A stretch of DNA of 64,000 nt from Pteria penguin (taxonomy: Eukaryota; Mollusca; Bivalvia; Pterioida; Pteriidae), in contig CM068587.1 of NCBI GenBank assembly GCA_035048485.1, positions 50,872,001-50,936,000 on the forward strand, given 5' to 3'. The notes beneath the pieces are model-generated. The model was not told where the DNA came from. It did no database searches and saw only the letters and a list, made by a program, of their open reading frames with translations. Below, piece by piece: positions 27,701-40,949 of this stretch; positions within the stretch are counted from its first letter, which is position 1; every line of letters starts with the position of its first letter. The position numbers and the translations under genes were made by a program.

Positions 27701-28299
27701 TTTATTTCAAAAATATGAAAGAATGGTATTTTGATATTTGAAAACCTAGTTAGAAAGTCAAAAACTGCATCCTTCTTGATGACAGGCTTCATTCAAATTT
27801 AATTAGATGGTGTACCTAAACAATTTCTTCTCTAAATCCGGTTTCTTTCCCTTAAACACGGTGTGCTGTTTTCATACAGTTATCAACACCCCTTCCCCAA
27901 GCCAATGTACTGTTAAACTAGGATTAAACGACTCCCTAAGGGTTTAAGGAAAAGCTTAAGGCACGTAGAGTGAGACGTAAACTTTGTGACTAAATTTACG
28001 TCAATTGAATTTTTTTTTTTAAATCTATGTTCATACGTCATTACATTGGTAAATGTTGTAAAAGGTGTACGTTACGTTTGGAACTGTTTAGGGTAGAGAC
28101 AAATATTCCTCAGCAAAGTTTACGTCTACATCTGCGTTTGGGCTTACGACCTTTAGTGAAACTCAGCAGATGTGAACTGTGATCAGGCACCTTGAGAAAG
28201 AAAGCGACCCCTTCGTGAAGAAGTGATTGCATAATAGAGGGTTTTTTTACGCAATGTTTGTCTGTACTTTTATCTAAAGGAGGAGTTTGCTGTGGATAT

Positions 28300-28390
28300 G
28301 GGGATTTTCTGAAACATAGAACTTGGGATTTTCAATCTATTTTTAGTATATTCATGTCAAATAAGAGCATTGGCGAAGTCGTTGTTAAAA
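28300..28390. repeat. Tail motif downstream of receptor copy 2
   Basis: Matches the units at 8780-8880 and 8985-9075 (GGGGATTTTCTGAAACATAGAAC, then TTTTTAGT and GAAGTCGTTG). It marks the right side of the duplication unit. Confidence 0.6.
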
Positions 28391-29295
28391 TTTGAGAAGG
28401 TAATCAAATATTTTCATATAGAGAGATTTATTATTTTGGTTTTTTAATTCATTTTTTAAGTCATTTTTGATATGACCAATATGAAAATATGCACAATGAA
28501 TGTACATTATAAACGTTGATAAAAGAGAAATAACTCTGATGATATGAAGGATTTAAGTATAAAATATCCATGGAACGGTGATTTATCACCATTTATATTC
28601 TGTACAAAAGTTACCGGGAAATCAGCCCTAGATATCATTATTATACTCCGATATCTTCCCTCTAATACGAACATATAAATGGACGCCATGATTTTGGCGG
28701 TACGTACAACAATATCTGAAACAATTTATAATCCCTAAATGACGACATAATTACTTCTGGTAAAGCTTTTAAATAATTTTTATGTGTTTTAACGAAACTA
28801 TAATTTCTTCAGACAAATGAATTACAAATATTTTTTATATTCATGAAAAGGCATGGAAGAAATACAATGTGCTGTTTCGATTATTTTGGCATTTACGTAT
28901 CATTTGACAATATGCACACACAGCATTGCATGGCTTCACCTTTCCATGACAAGTATTTTATCATAATAATTCTGTGATGTTTTATTATATTGCAAAATCA
29001 TGCAAGAGATTTGTTTTTGCCTCATTCTATAAAATGTTCATCTTATCATAGACTGATATCTTTATTCATCATAACCTTTCATAACAAGACACCAAATGTA
29101 TTGTTTATATAACTGCTATTATGAAATATTTTATAAAAAAAATGCATATTCTAATTATTGTTTCTGCTTTTCATTTTGAAATAAATATCGTTACAACAGC
29201 ATGTCATTAATTAAGAAAATACATCTGACGAAGCTGTATGCACACAAAACATGATAATAGTAAAATATACACGGAAAACGACATTACAATAATGT
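28391..29295. other. No gene supported; one short minus-strand ORF noted
   Basis: A 60-residue minus-strand frame at 28507-28689 starts with an ATG in good context (TCATGGCGTCC), but it has no domain, no neighbour and no poly(A) signal I can tie to it. The rest is AT-rich. Confidence 0.4.
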
Positions 29296-29410
29296 TCGAT
29301 TCTGCTGCGGTTCCGATGCCAACTTAGAACGGGCAGTTACAATAACGAACACCACTCAATTGGTGTGGTTAATCGGTTTACGGGCGCCCACCTTCCCACT
29401 CACGTTAAAA
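29296..29410. repeat. Receptor-associated upstream repeat, copy 2
   Basis: Shares GATGCCAACTTAG...CACTCAATTGGTGTGGTTAATCGGTTTACGGG-like sequence with 24084 and 51046. No receptor exon follows within the next 2 kb. Confidence 0.6.
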
Positions 29411-29851
29411 CAAATTGTGAGGCATGTTAATTCTCGATAACATTCCGGAATTAAGTATCAGTGCCCAATACGAATACCTGTCAATGTGAAGACTGGCCAG
29501 TGGAGTTTTCCCGAACCCAGCACAATCTATTGTACAAGTGTAAAGTTGTATTTTGTTACACAAAATAAGAACATTTCTCTAGGTGAGTCTCTCCGTTTAA
29601 ACCGAGGTAAATTATTTCATTGACGAAAGGCCTTGTAATGCAACGAACTCGCAAAAGTCACGAGCATATTATACCTCGTTTTTACCATCAGCACTAGCAG
29701 CAGATTAATAACTAAAGAAATATTACTCATTTAAACTGTAAGCTTGACTTTATTATCTCAGAAAGTGTCATTGTCATCTCTAATTAATATTCTGATTCTT
29801 CCAAGCATGAGTCATTTTATCTAATCCCGTTCCTCCGGTTTTACTATTGAT

Positions 29852-30080
29852 GTTGATTTACTGTTTATCATTTAGTATGTGTATTACTGTTTATTATTCA
29901 GTATGTGTATTTGTCTTTACCATTCAGTATGTGTATTGCTGTTTACCATTCAGTATGTGTAGTGGTGTTTATCATATAGTATGTGAATTACTGTTTACCA
30001 TTCAGTATGTGTGTTGTTTTTTATCATTCAGTATGTGTATTGGTGTTTATCAGTTAGTCCGTGTATTGTTCATCATTTAG
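29852..30080. repeat. 26-bp minisatellite, about 9 copies
   Basis: Unit GTATGTGTATTACTGTTTAT plus CATTCA, with substitutions. The overlapping 77-residue frame rich in Cys/Val/Phe follows from the repeat. Confidence 0.9.
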
Positions 30081-30149
30081 TTTTCAAGCAGTACTTTGAA
30101 TCTACCTATAGAAAATTACCATAAAGGCTATCATAAGTAGGAATTTATA

Positions 30150-30250
30150 GATTTAGGATTTGGGGAATTTGTGAAATATGGAACTGGGTATTTGCATTCT
30201 ATAATTGGAAAAAAAATCTAGCCGACTCACTCGGTTGAAAATCTCATTAA
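30150..30250. repeat. Tail motif fragment, third locus
   Basis: GGATTTGGGGAATTTGTGAA and GGAACTGGGTATTTGCATTC correspond to the tail motif following receptor copies 1 and 2. No receptor exons accompany it; it may be the remains of another duplication unit. Confidence 0.45.
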
Positions 30251-31185
30251 GGTCATAGGGGTAATCAATTGTTTTATTTATCATGTAATAGAAGGTATAT
30301 TTCTTAAAATTTATTTGAATACATATATGTATATACATCATATACGTTATATATAAAATTGTACGCAAGTTTTATGATAAAGCGAAATAACTCTTATAGA
30401 ATGAAGCGTCTTGACGTAGATCAATAATGAACCTGAGGGCATCATAATTTCAGCATTGCTCTTCCTCTTATGTTTCAGTATTTGTCTCATTGTCTTAAAG
30501 GATAACAGAGAGTTATATAATTAGGTGGCATGGTATATATATACTACATTAGTATCACTATTATGCATACATTGCTCAGATAAAGCTTAACAGTCGAAAG
30601 TAAAAGATCACATAGTATAAAAATTTCCAAAGAATGGAAATTTCCATGATACATTGATTCAGTATCTGTCGAGTTATATCAATTAATTAATTTTTTTTTT
30701 TTCATCTTTTTTATCGAAGCAAATCATTAAAGCTTCAAACTGGAATTACAATTGATAGTAAATTGTATAAAATACTTCTTTCATTGCAATGTCTAACTGT
30801 TCTATTAATTTATGTATTATATCATATTTTTCTGTTTCCATGGTAACGAAATATTAATTTATGAAATACTTTCAAAAAGAAAAATGTTTTCTGTTCAGAT
30901 ATATGATTTCAATCGAGAAATATTCGATATTTAAACTACATAAGTTAACCTAAGTTATCGTTTTAGTTACAGAATTTACACTACAAAAATAAAGATTTTT
31001 TTCAGATATGCATTTTAACAAGGGCAGGTAACTCTAAAAATTTGCCTTTTGCCATATGCGTATTTTTGAAAGAAAGCAATGAAAAATAAACAATGCCTTT
31101 TTTTAATGGATACAATGGAAGATCTTAACTTGTAGATGTGCATTATTGAAGGCGAATGCCTTTCAATTGACATTTTTATGCTTCC
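30251..31185. other. No gene recognised
   Basis: AT-rich, with a T-rich tract at about 30690-30700. No usable open frame. Confidence 0.5.
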
Positions 31186-31265
31186 CGAATACTTTCGGGG
31201 GATCATATATTCGCTGTCGTGTCCATGTGTCTGTCGTTCTGTCCGTTCGTCTGTCCGTCCATCCG
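31186..31265. repeat. Hairpin-led dispersed repeat start
   Basis: A short hairpin CCCGAA-TACT-TTCGGG is followed by GTGTCCATGTGTCTGTCGTTCTGTCCG-style pyrimidine/G repeats. Same architecture as 11628. It abuts the 5' side of the Penelope-like reading frame. Confidence 0.5.
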
Positions 31266-31269
31266 AGCT

Positions 31270-32851
31270 CATATCATTCACATGGAGCCAAAATTTTGAG
31301 AATATTATGAACTGCTGCGAGGAATATGCCACACGATGGGCAAAAAGAGAGGAAGTACAAGTCGACACTCTTTCGGAATGGATAAAGTCTATTGCAGTAC
31401 TGCTGAGATCAAAAATTAAAAAATTACAAGGTTCTGTAAACACCAGATTCTAATCTATTTTTAAAGATCCTGATGTTGTCAGAGAACTTACCTTCCTCCA
31501 AGAACATTATATCATTACACCAGCAGATAAAGCATCTAATAATTATACATTTACTTGTAAGAAATATTACTTTGACAGCCTAGTGAAAGAATTAGGATTA
31601 AATTCAGTTCCAGGAAATCCTACTTATACTCTCACGAACTTTTCGGTTTCGGAAGTACTCGAGAATCATAAATCTGTCCTCAATACGTTTGGTATTGACT
31701 CAAATAAATTGAATTTAGAACTTCCATATTTGTACTGTATTCCAAAAATGCACAAAACTCCATACAAACAACGCTTTATCGCTGGTTCCTCGAAATGTTC
31801 CACAAAATCTGTATCGATGCTACTCACAAAAATATTATCAGAAATTAAATCTGGCCTTCATAGATATTGCGAAACAGTATATTCCAGAAGTGGAATTAAT
31901 CAAATGTGGATCCTTAAAAATTCAAAAGAGTTGTTAGAACATCTAAAATCAAAAAGTTTTACTAAAATTCACTCCATCAAGTCTTTTGACTTTCCGACTC
32001 TTTACACAACGATCCCTCATCAGAAATTAAAAGACAGATTAGCGGAAATTATTCAAAATGCATTTACTAGTAAAAACGGAAGCCGCAAATTCAAATATAT
32101 AGTAATAGGCCACGATAAAACTTACTTTGTTAGGGAAAATTCTGATTCCAAAAATAAATACACTGAAACAGCTCTCATCCAGATGTTGAACTTTCTTATC
32201 GATAACATTTTTGTGGTGTTTGGAGGTAAGGTTTTTCAACAAATTGTCGGCATTCCAATGGGCACTAACTGTGCTCCGCTTCTGGCTGACATATTCCTTT
32301 ATTCATACGAAGCTGAGTTCATTCAGTCTTTGCTTTCGCAAGGAAAAAAACAATTGGCTCTTGGCTTCAATTTTACTTACAGATATATAGATGACTTGCT
32401 TTCATTTAATAATCCTTCATTCGCGGATTACCTTAGCATCATCTATCCAAGTGAACTGGAGGTCAAAGAAACCACAGAAACTAGTAATTCTACTTCGTAT
32501 TTAGATATTATGTTGTCTTTCGACATTAATGGTCAATTGAACACCTCACTCTATGACAAACATGACGATTTCAATTTCGCTATCACAAACTTTCCTTTCA
32601 TAAGTAGCAACATTCCATCATCGCCCGCATACGGCGTATTCATATCTCAGTTAATACGTTATTCCAGAGCATGTTCAAATTACAATGACTTTGTTCTGAG
32701 GGCTAGGCGACTTTCAGTTAAGCTGCTCAACCAGGGTTATATATGTGCTAGACTAGCATCGTCACTGAGGAAGTTCTACGGTCGTTACGAGACTCTTATT
32801 ACTCCATATGATATCTCGTTATCCAGACTTTTAAATGATATTCTGGACTGA
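31270..32851 (+). pseudogene. Penelope-like reverse transcriptase with one in-frame stop
   Basis: The frame from about 31270 is open to 32851 except for a TAA at 31451-31453. After that stop the same frame continues with ITPADKASNN and then LPYLYCIPKMHKTP (the PK-x-HK box of Penelope-like elements), FDFPTLYTTIP (RT motif A), GIPMGTNCAPLLADIFLY (motif B) and YRYIDDLL (catalytic motif C). Such RTs use YIDD or FVDD rather than the YADD of LINEs. I see no GIY-YIG endonuclease after the frame; the following 300 bases are noncoding. The copy is therefore a 5'- and 3'-incomplete PLE with a single visible null lesion, fairly young. The exact PLE clade cannot be set by eye. Confidence 0.85.
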
Positions 32852-32969
32852 GACCGATTCCGATCTCTTTACACAGATTTGACACCTTCCATACTAGAAG
32901 GTTACCTACTTCGACTTCTCCATATATAAATACATATTAAATTCACACGATTTGACTCTTTCTACGGGG

Positions 32970-33050
32970 TATATGTGACGGGTGTTGCTAGCAAGCAGGA
33001 TATGCTCACTCTCCCCGGGCACCTGATCTCACCCCATCACAGGGGTTCAC
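32970..33050. repeat. Dispersed repeat (see 5107, 7394, 26360)
   Basis: TGACGGGTGTTGCTAGCAAG and CCCGGGCACCTGATCTCACC match the repeat found in receptor copies 1 and 2. Confidence 0.6.
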
Positions 33051-33169
33051 ATATGCTCTTCATATTTTGTTATTTTCCATTTGTTTTTCATTTTCACTGA
33101 TTTTGTATGTCCTATGGTTTCATGATTTTTGGACTTGTGGTTTGGATTTATCCATCATCTTTACATTTC

Positions 33170-33425
33170 ATTAGAATTAAATCATATTTCACCCAAATAT
33201 TATTTAGGTTAAGGACTTTTGGGCAAAGGTCACTCAAGGTCATTTCCGAAAGATCAAGGGCACTTATTAATAATGACTTAAAATACTATGAAGTACGTAT
33301 AGCTCCTACAGTTTTCATTAGAATTTCATCATACTTAACTCAAATATTATTCAGGTTAAGGGCTATCGGACAAAGATCACTCAAGGTCATTTACTGAAAG
33401 ATCAAGGTCACTTATTAACTATTAA
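33170..33425. repeat. AGGTCA repeat array, left part
   Basis: Units of about 155 bp with TCAAGGTCATTT, GATCAAGGTCACTTATTAA and ATCATACTTCACC-like segments. The array resumes at 36915 on the far side of a LINE, so the LINE most likely inserted into it. Confidence 0.8.
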
Positions 33426-33719
33426 AATAGCCCTAACAAATTCAAAACATCTCGGGCTAAATGTTTTGAAAGCAATATAAACAACCAAATGCATATATGA
33501 TGTAAAAAAGTATTGCATGAATACAAGACTGATGTAACATAAGTTCATAATAAATTACTAATCTTTTCAAAATAACACTGACAAGTGTGACGTTTTAAAC
33601 TACTATACACCTTTGAATGTTTTTAAAGTGATCATGGCAGTTTTTTATCCTACAATTCATTTTATATTTATAAATTACAGTAGCCATAGTAGAAATTAAA
33701 TTGTTAAATTAAAAAATTT

Positions 33720-36700
33720 TCTGATTATTCTCTAAATAGAACCCAATCAAAATATGTTTCCATTTTATATCGAATCTTAAAATCTTGTCTCCCAAATCTT
33801 TTTAACATTGTTACACATAAAAAGTAAATGTTCATCATTTTCGACAGAGTCTTCACATAAGTCACAGAAATCTGATTTTGATTTCTTTATTGTTTTGAGG
33901 TAGCATTTAGTAGATAGCAGATTATTTAAAAGTTTAAAATTAAATTCTGCAACTTTCTTATCATGCATATTTTTTTTATTTTATTTTTATATATTAAATT
34001 CCATGATGTTTTTTCTATATTCATAATTGTAGATTTATACGATTGGTACGAAAATATACGAAAATTTATACGAAAATATATCATATAATAGTTTTGACGA
34101 TATGCTAAAAATGTCTACAGGTTTTTTAAGAGATGAAATATCTATAAGCAATTTCATCTTTACATTTTGATAATGGTGATCCTTAAAATCAAAGTGTCTT
34201 ATTTTTCTTAAAACATTGCTCAAAATCGTGTATTCACAAGGAATATTATTCTTTATTTCTAAATTTTCATAGAACCACTCGATTGGTTTCAAACCATTTT
34301 CATCTACAACATCATTAACATACTTAAAACCACTTCGGATCGAAGTATCAAAATACAAACATTTTCCTTTATAAAGGTAATATCATTACACCACAAGGGT
34401 TGACAAAGAAAGTCATGTAAATTCATTTGTTTAACATTTTGTAATTTTTTGCATATATTAAAAAATACAAAAACTTCCTTGTAGAGTTTGAAAAATTGTT
34501 GATCAAGTTGTACTCATGTGTAGTGGTAACATTCGTTTTAATGTATATTCAATATCTATTCTTTTCTTTACACAAAAACCATTCAAAAATCTTTTAAACT
34601 ACTCTTTGAAGTATGTATTCTTTTGATCCATGTTGCTTTTAAAGATTTGATTTTTGACTCAATATCTACCAGATTTACACCTCCTTTGCAAATTTTTCCT
34701 ATCATTGTGTTTCTTTTAATACTGTCTCGTTTGCTCCATATGAAATTAAAGATCTTTTTATTCACCAATTTAATTGTCATATCTTCTAGAAACTCGATAA
34801 TCGATGCTGTATAGATAAATATTCATATTGCTAAAGAGTTAATTACAGAAACTTAACATGGATCAAAACAATACATACTTCAAAGATCATTATCATGCCA
34901 ATGAAAATACCTAATATTTTCACACATGTATCATTGACAAGAACACCTTCTATCTCTTTGTAGAGACCTTTCAATGGCCCTAAAAGTATACATTCTGTTT
35001 TCGATAAACTAAGCGTCATTCCAGAAAATTTCTAAAAACATTTATTTCATTTATAGCTGATTTTAACGAATTTATATCTTTTAAAGGAAGTGTGCAGTCA
35101 TCAGCATGCTGTATTGTTTTTATTTCAATATTCATATCATCTTTTTTAAAACCTGTTATTTCCTCATTTTGATGAACTTTCAATGCCATTACTTCAGCAA
35201 CAAATAAAAAGATTATTGCTGAAACGGGACACCCTTGAAGGATGCCCCGTTCCATTTTACATGTCCTAGATAGCCAGTTGTTGTTCTTTAATCTTAAAGC
35301 AGGATTACTGTACAAAACTGTATAAAATTTTCTCCGAAATTGAAAACTTTTAATGTTGTTTTTTTTTTCATAAAAGACCATTCAACAGAGTCAAACGCCT
35401 TCTGGCAATCGAGCAAAAGTAGTATAGCTTTTTTATCAAATGTCTCACAATACTCAAAAATATCAATATAAGTCTAGCATTAATACTAATGTATCTACCT
35501 TTAATATATGCAGATTGATCTCTGGAAATTATATTGCCAATTATTTTCTGTAATCTTCTAGTTAATACAAAAGCAATAATTTTGTAATCAGTATTAGTGA
35601 GGCTAATAGGTCTATAATCATTTAAATTCCTTTTATCACCTTTCTTATGTATTAAGGATATAACAGATATGCATGCATAGAAATGATACTTTAATACGTC
35701 CCAGAATTTCTTATAAAACTCGGAGGGAAGCCCATCTAACCCTGGAGATGTATTTTCCTTTATGCTATAAAGGGCTGATGTACATTCATCTAGAGGTGGA
35801 AATGCTTCTAATTTTTCGTTTTCATTTTCATTCAATACATTTTCAAAATTAATATCTTCTAGATATCCATTTATTCCTGCCTTATTCTTATTATCTATGT
35901 TACTTGCATATAATTTCTCATAAAATTCACACATTTGTGAAAAATATCGTTGTCTTTATAAACTCTACGGTTTTTGTCAACATAAAGTTGCTTAATAGAG
36001 TTTCCGTGTTGACGAGCTCTTTCTAAGCCCAAAAAATATGATTAGTTCTTCTCTTCTCTTTTTATCCAATTAGCTCTCGATCTAATTTGAGCCCCCACTG
36101 CTTTCCTATCTATAAGTTCACTCAACTCATTTTCTAGATTCCTTTTTCTATTCATATCTGTAAGTAATGAATTTCCGTTTTCGATTTTTCTATTTAATTT
36201 TATATATGTTTAATTTTATCTTTCACATTTTTATTTACTCGTTTTGAAAAAGCTACACAAAAAGATCCCATTCCATTCTTCAAATTATCCCAAGAAACTT
36301 GCGGATCCTCACTCAAGTGATCGAAATGTTGTATATACGACTTCATTTCTTCAATGAAAGATTCGTCTTTCAATAAATTTACATTAAATTTCCAGTATCC
36401 TGGGCCCCTTTCGTCGTTATTTAACGAAAAGCGCAGCGAAATACATCTGTGGTCACTCATTCTAGTCCCATTTGTATGGGTACCAGGGATTATTCTAATA
36501 ATAATATTTTTAATATCAAAAACAAAAAGTTTTGACAGAAGGATATAATCAATTCTACTCTTCGGAAGGTCATTTGCATCACATCATGTATGACCAGTTT
36601 TCCCTCGATGTAATTATTTCCACACATCACATAAGCTCATTGATTGTACACATTTTTCAAACACTGAACTACAACTATCACGTGCATAATCTAAATTGCA

Positions 36701-36914
36701 TTGAAATCTCCACATATCAATTTATTTTGATTTGTACAAGCATTCTTATTAATCCATGCTCGCATCTTTTTGATGAAATCACATATATCTTTTAATTCAT
36801 TTGGAGCATATATATTAACTAATGTAATTAGATTATCTTCTATTGAAATATTTACCAGAAGTTTTCTCCCATCATTTGATTTATAAATATTAATCAAGTT
36901 GCATGCTAAGTCTT
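33720..36914 (-). pseudogene. L1/Tx1-like LINE, heavily decayed, inside the AGGTCA array
   Basis: Minus-strand pieces in order: endonuclease end with ICGDFNAI (36993-36691, its first residues reading through the flanking repeat) and SDHRCISL (36460-36200); RT with DGLPSEFYKKFW and YRPISLTNTDYKI (35934-35368); RT palm with GILQGCPVSAIIF and HADDCTL in place of YADD (35381-35016); connection (34780-34583, 34358-34035); zinc-binding end CDLCEDSVENDEHLLFMC (33968-33777). At least six frame breaks. The 5' end is truncated within the endonuclease, at the junction with the AGGTCA repeat. It is a separate lineage from the LINE at position 94. Confidence 0.88.
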
Positions 36915-37460
36915 TTCTAATTTGAATTTGATCATACTTAACCAAAATATTATTTAGTTTAAGGGCTTTTGGATAAATGTCACTCAAGGTCATTTGTGAA
37001 AGTCAAGGTCACTTATTAACTATGACTTAAAGTAACATGAAGTACTTATATCTCCTATACCTTTCATCAGAATTTGATAATACTTCACCAAAATGTTCTT
37101 TAGGTTAAGGACTTTTGGACAGTGGTCGCTCAAAGTTATTTCTGAAAAGTCAATGTCACTTATTAACTATGACTTAAAATACAATGCAGTATGCATATCT
37201 GCTACATCTTTTATCAGAATTTGATCATACTTCACCAAAATGTTGTTGAGGTTAAGGAATTTTGGACAACGGTCACTCAAGGTCATTTCTGAAGGTCAAG
37301 ATCACTTATCAAATATGACTAAAATACCACGAAGTACTTATATCTCCTACACCTTTCATCAGAATTTGATCAAACTTCACCAAAATGTTATTAAGGCTAA
37401 GAGCTTTTGGACAAAGGTCAGTCAAGTTCATTTTTTAAAGGTCATGTTCACGATAAAAAG
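36915..37460. repeat. AGGTCA repeat array, right part
   Basis: Three to four units of about 155 bp: CACTCAAGGTCATTTCTGAA, GTCAAGATCACTTATCAA, TATCTCCTACACCTTTCATC, GAATTTGATCATACTTCACC. It continues the array that begins at 33170. Confidence 0.85.
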
Positions 37461-38240
37461 TTTCCTGCATCATAACTGCCCTTCGAAGAGCATACAACAC
37501 TCTTACTGATACCCTAGTTATGTCCTAAGAATCAACGAGTGAAGGGAATGTAATTCTAGGCCGGTCTGTCTGTTTGTCCGTTTGTCTGTGGTAAAGCATT
37601 TCAACATTCCACATAACATTTCAACTGTAGGAGATACGGATTTCATATTTAATAGTGTATTCTATGTGACGAGACCTTTCCGTCCGTACCAAAATTTTGA
37701 CCTTGTGACCTTGACTTTAGAGTTCGACATACTTTTAGGATAACAGCTTATAATGACAAAGTTGCCATAGGGGGCATTTATATTTTACATATACATTTTG
37801 TTTTTAATAGAGTTAAACCCATCTCACACTAGGACCGCATTCACACGGCGTCCTGGAAAACGCAGAACGCCGGGCTGAGCGCAGTGGAATCGTAAGCAGC
37901 GCCGCGACATCGCAATGAACATGCACAAAAACCTTCGGATCGCGGTTGAATTAAAGTGCGGTGAGGTTGCCGTGTCAGAGCAGTTGGATTGCCATAGCAG
38001 CAGAGTGGGATCTCCTACAATGCCACGAACGCAGCAAAAGGTCTCAGTGGAAATGTGATAACTTTCAGTGACGCGTGAACGGCAACCCAAGTTCCCTCAA
38101 TGAGAATGCACTGTGTCTCTATTCCGATTCAATGGCACTTTGATGGCGACACTACGGCGTTCTCCGAGATTGCACTTTGTCTTTACTGTGTTTATACTGC
38201 GATGACAGCGCTACCACTGTGCTTTTACAGCATCTATCGG
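37461..38240. other. No gene; CpG-richer segment at 37830-38240
   Basis: The left part has GTCTGTCTGTTTGTCCG-type repeat sequence. The right part is unusually CpG-rich for this window (CGCCGGGCTGAGCGCAG, GCAGCGCCGCGACATCG). Its minus-strand open frame of 88 residues has no recognisable features. Confidence 0.5.
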
Positions 38241-40254
38241 TATTGAACCTACCCAGTATATAGGAGCATAATAAGCAGCAAATAAAACATTCATTTCATC
38301 AAGAGCAAATTAGAGAAGCCCGTGTATTATCACCTTGTTCCCTGCTTTATAATGGAATTACCCTAATTGAGTCTATTCATTATACAGAGTTAACTGCATA
38401 TTGTTAAGGTGTCTGACGTAGAATAATTGTGAAAGGTAAACGAACTTTATTAAAAGTACGAAAAAAAAGGATTTATATAATGTTTAGACATATAGGCAGA
38501 CAGATGGACTTATGGGCCGACTAACAACACATTGACACTAAATAAAACTGGAGCATGTTTTCAAAACATATATCCCTGCTCTGGGCTCATTTTATAACAG
38601 CAACAAAGCTTTCCTAAATTATAAGTTTCATGGGCCGTAAGTCCTATAAATATTACCAGTAGTGACCATGCCTTTTGAAATATTGACCCTCAAATCTATA
38701 GGCATACTTTTCTTTTGAAAAGAGTTTTAATGAAGTGATCGTCAAATGCCCTACATAACACATTTTTGCACACCTTTTCATTATGACGTCATAAATAAAT
38801 GGCCCGTCAAACTAGAATCTAACTATAAAGTCACAATGGAACTACGTAATGGCCGTGGTTAAAGGTGGATCTGGCGATCCCTCAATTACCTCTGTTTAAA
38901 AAAAACTTGGCCTGTAAAATACATGAAATACGATCAACTTTTGATGAGCAGTAAATGAGATATGATAATATATGAAAATCACCTGGAATACAAAAATTTC
39001 AATCTTTTCTATCAGCAATTGTCCTTGACCTCTCACCTTTTGACCCAAACTCAAAAGGGTTCTTCCTTTTTTGATAAGTAAGCATATATCTAAAGTTGGT
39101 TTGAATATGATGAAAGGTACTTGAGTTATGATCCGAAAACAAATAATTACAGTCTATTTTCGTCAGCTGTTACGTTAACCTTTAACCTTTTGACCCCAAC
39201 ATGAATAAGGTTCTTCTCCTCTATTCAGTGCTTATGCTAACAATTACATTAGATAGATTATCTACTAGATGAATATTGTAAACCATAATTAATAATTATT
39301 TTATCATGAAAAATTAACAACTTTTCGTGGAATATATCATGAGAAAATACTAAAATCCCCAGCAAACCCTTTTACATGTAAAAAGAACTAACACTTGTCT
39401 TCTAAATTATGTAAAACTATGAAATTTGAAGCGACATTTTGGAGTTATTGATATATAAACGAGGCCTGCTTTTGCTATGTCTGAAACAGTAGCATCCTTT
39501 TATTAGTTTGGAGCTTGCCAATATTGAATTTAAGCGCAAAAATGTAACAGTCTGCAAAAGAGTAAATATAGGCGAAACATAGATTTTACTTAAAAGGTAT
39601 ATAGAATTGACACATATTAACAAAAAAGCAAGATTATGAAAGGGAAATTTGGCATATAAAATAGCCATATTTTCTATACACGTTTTAGACTACATTTAGA
39701 CTGGGCTGCCCCAGAACTGGTACCCCGACCAAACCTCAACTCAGTAGGAAGAACTTGTGATATGGTACTCTTTCTATCAAACATGAAAAAAAAAATTGAT
39801 ATTACAACCTTGCTTCCGGATGATGTTTTAGTATTTGCATGGTTTTCTCGTAGACATGCTCTTAACAATGATGGGCAATCAACGTATCACTAATTAACAT
39901 AGAATCACAAATCTGACTTTCACGCTGTATATAGGAGTGAGATAAATACTGATATGAATTATTACATTGTGAATTATTTCAGTCTAATACCCTTCATTTA
40001 ATTCAATATTCAAATATCCTTATAACAATTATACATCAATCACTTTCGTCATTATATTAAACATGTTGATATATTTATTACAAAAAACAAGATGTCCACA
40101 TTGTATATAAAGTAAAGTCTTTGAATTTAACACAAATATTGATCTTGCCCTTACTCCTTTGGGTGTACTATATACGGAAGAAAATTTGACAAACGTAGAA
40201 TTGGGAAGAACATCATCTGGTACATACTTATATATATACATGTACACTTAAATG
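38241..40254. other. No gene; one weak direct repeat
   Basis: About 39003-39110 and 39165-39235 share TTGACCTCTCACCTTTTGACCC / TTAACCTTTTGACCCCAACA and GGTTCTTC, a diverged tandem pair of the AGGTCA-style family. Otherwise AT-rich with no supported coding region. Confidence 0.45.
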
Positions 40255-40684
40255 TATAGACCAATCCAGTATTACGACCGCCATTTTTTTCACAAGAGTT
40301 ACCTTTCTTGAACGGTTAAACGCTACTTCCGGTTTAGATTTCCATGCCTTTAAAATACCTATACACCTTCCAAAACAACGTCAAAACGCGAATGTATGAT
40401 TGTTCCACTAACATTTAACACTTATGGGGGATTAAAAAGGTAGCTACAGCTACAGTAATTACAATGTCATGTTTATTTGTTCATAGATGTTTGAAAAATA
40501 ATGTGATTAAATCCCCGTAATCTTCAGTAAACTGGCATCATGACCAAGGCAGGATGGGGAATTTTTTGCATTTGATGGCTTGACAGACAAGTACTCATAA
40601 TTATGAATCATTCTCTCATATTAGAGGTTGTACCCCTTATCGCAGAGTATTGATCAAGTTACACATGTAGTGTTACTACGTTTA

Positions 40685-40949
40685 TTGATTGATTTTTGTT
40701 TAACGTCACACCACGAATATTTAAGGTATATGGTGACGGCATCTGCCTGATGCGGGGCATACAAATTTTGACCTTTGCAACGGACCCACCCAAGCAGTGA
40801 GGGATCTTTAATGTGCCATGCATACCACGACAGGGCCTCGGTTTTTACTGTCTCATCCGAAAGACAGGACACCAGCATGACCAGAGCGGGAATCGAACCC
40901 TGGCCTCCCGATTAGGAGTCCAGCGCGATACCACTAGGCCAAGCCGGCT
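40685..40949 (-). mobile_element. tRNA-derived SINE nested in the TIR element
   Basis: Complete copy: minus-strand head AAGCCGGCTTGGCCTAG, B box GGTTCGATTCCC, and the conserved 3' domain. Flanked by TTACTACGTTTA (40673-40684) and TTACTAGGTTTA (40950-40961), a 12-bp target duplication with one mismatch, so the insertion is recent and postdates the host element. Confidence 0.92.

Noticed and set aside
37824..38090. 88-residue minus-strand frame in the CpG-rich segment
   Set aside because: Biased composition, no domain, no conserved partner in the window.
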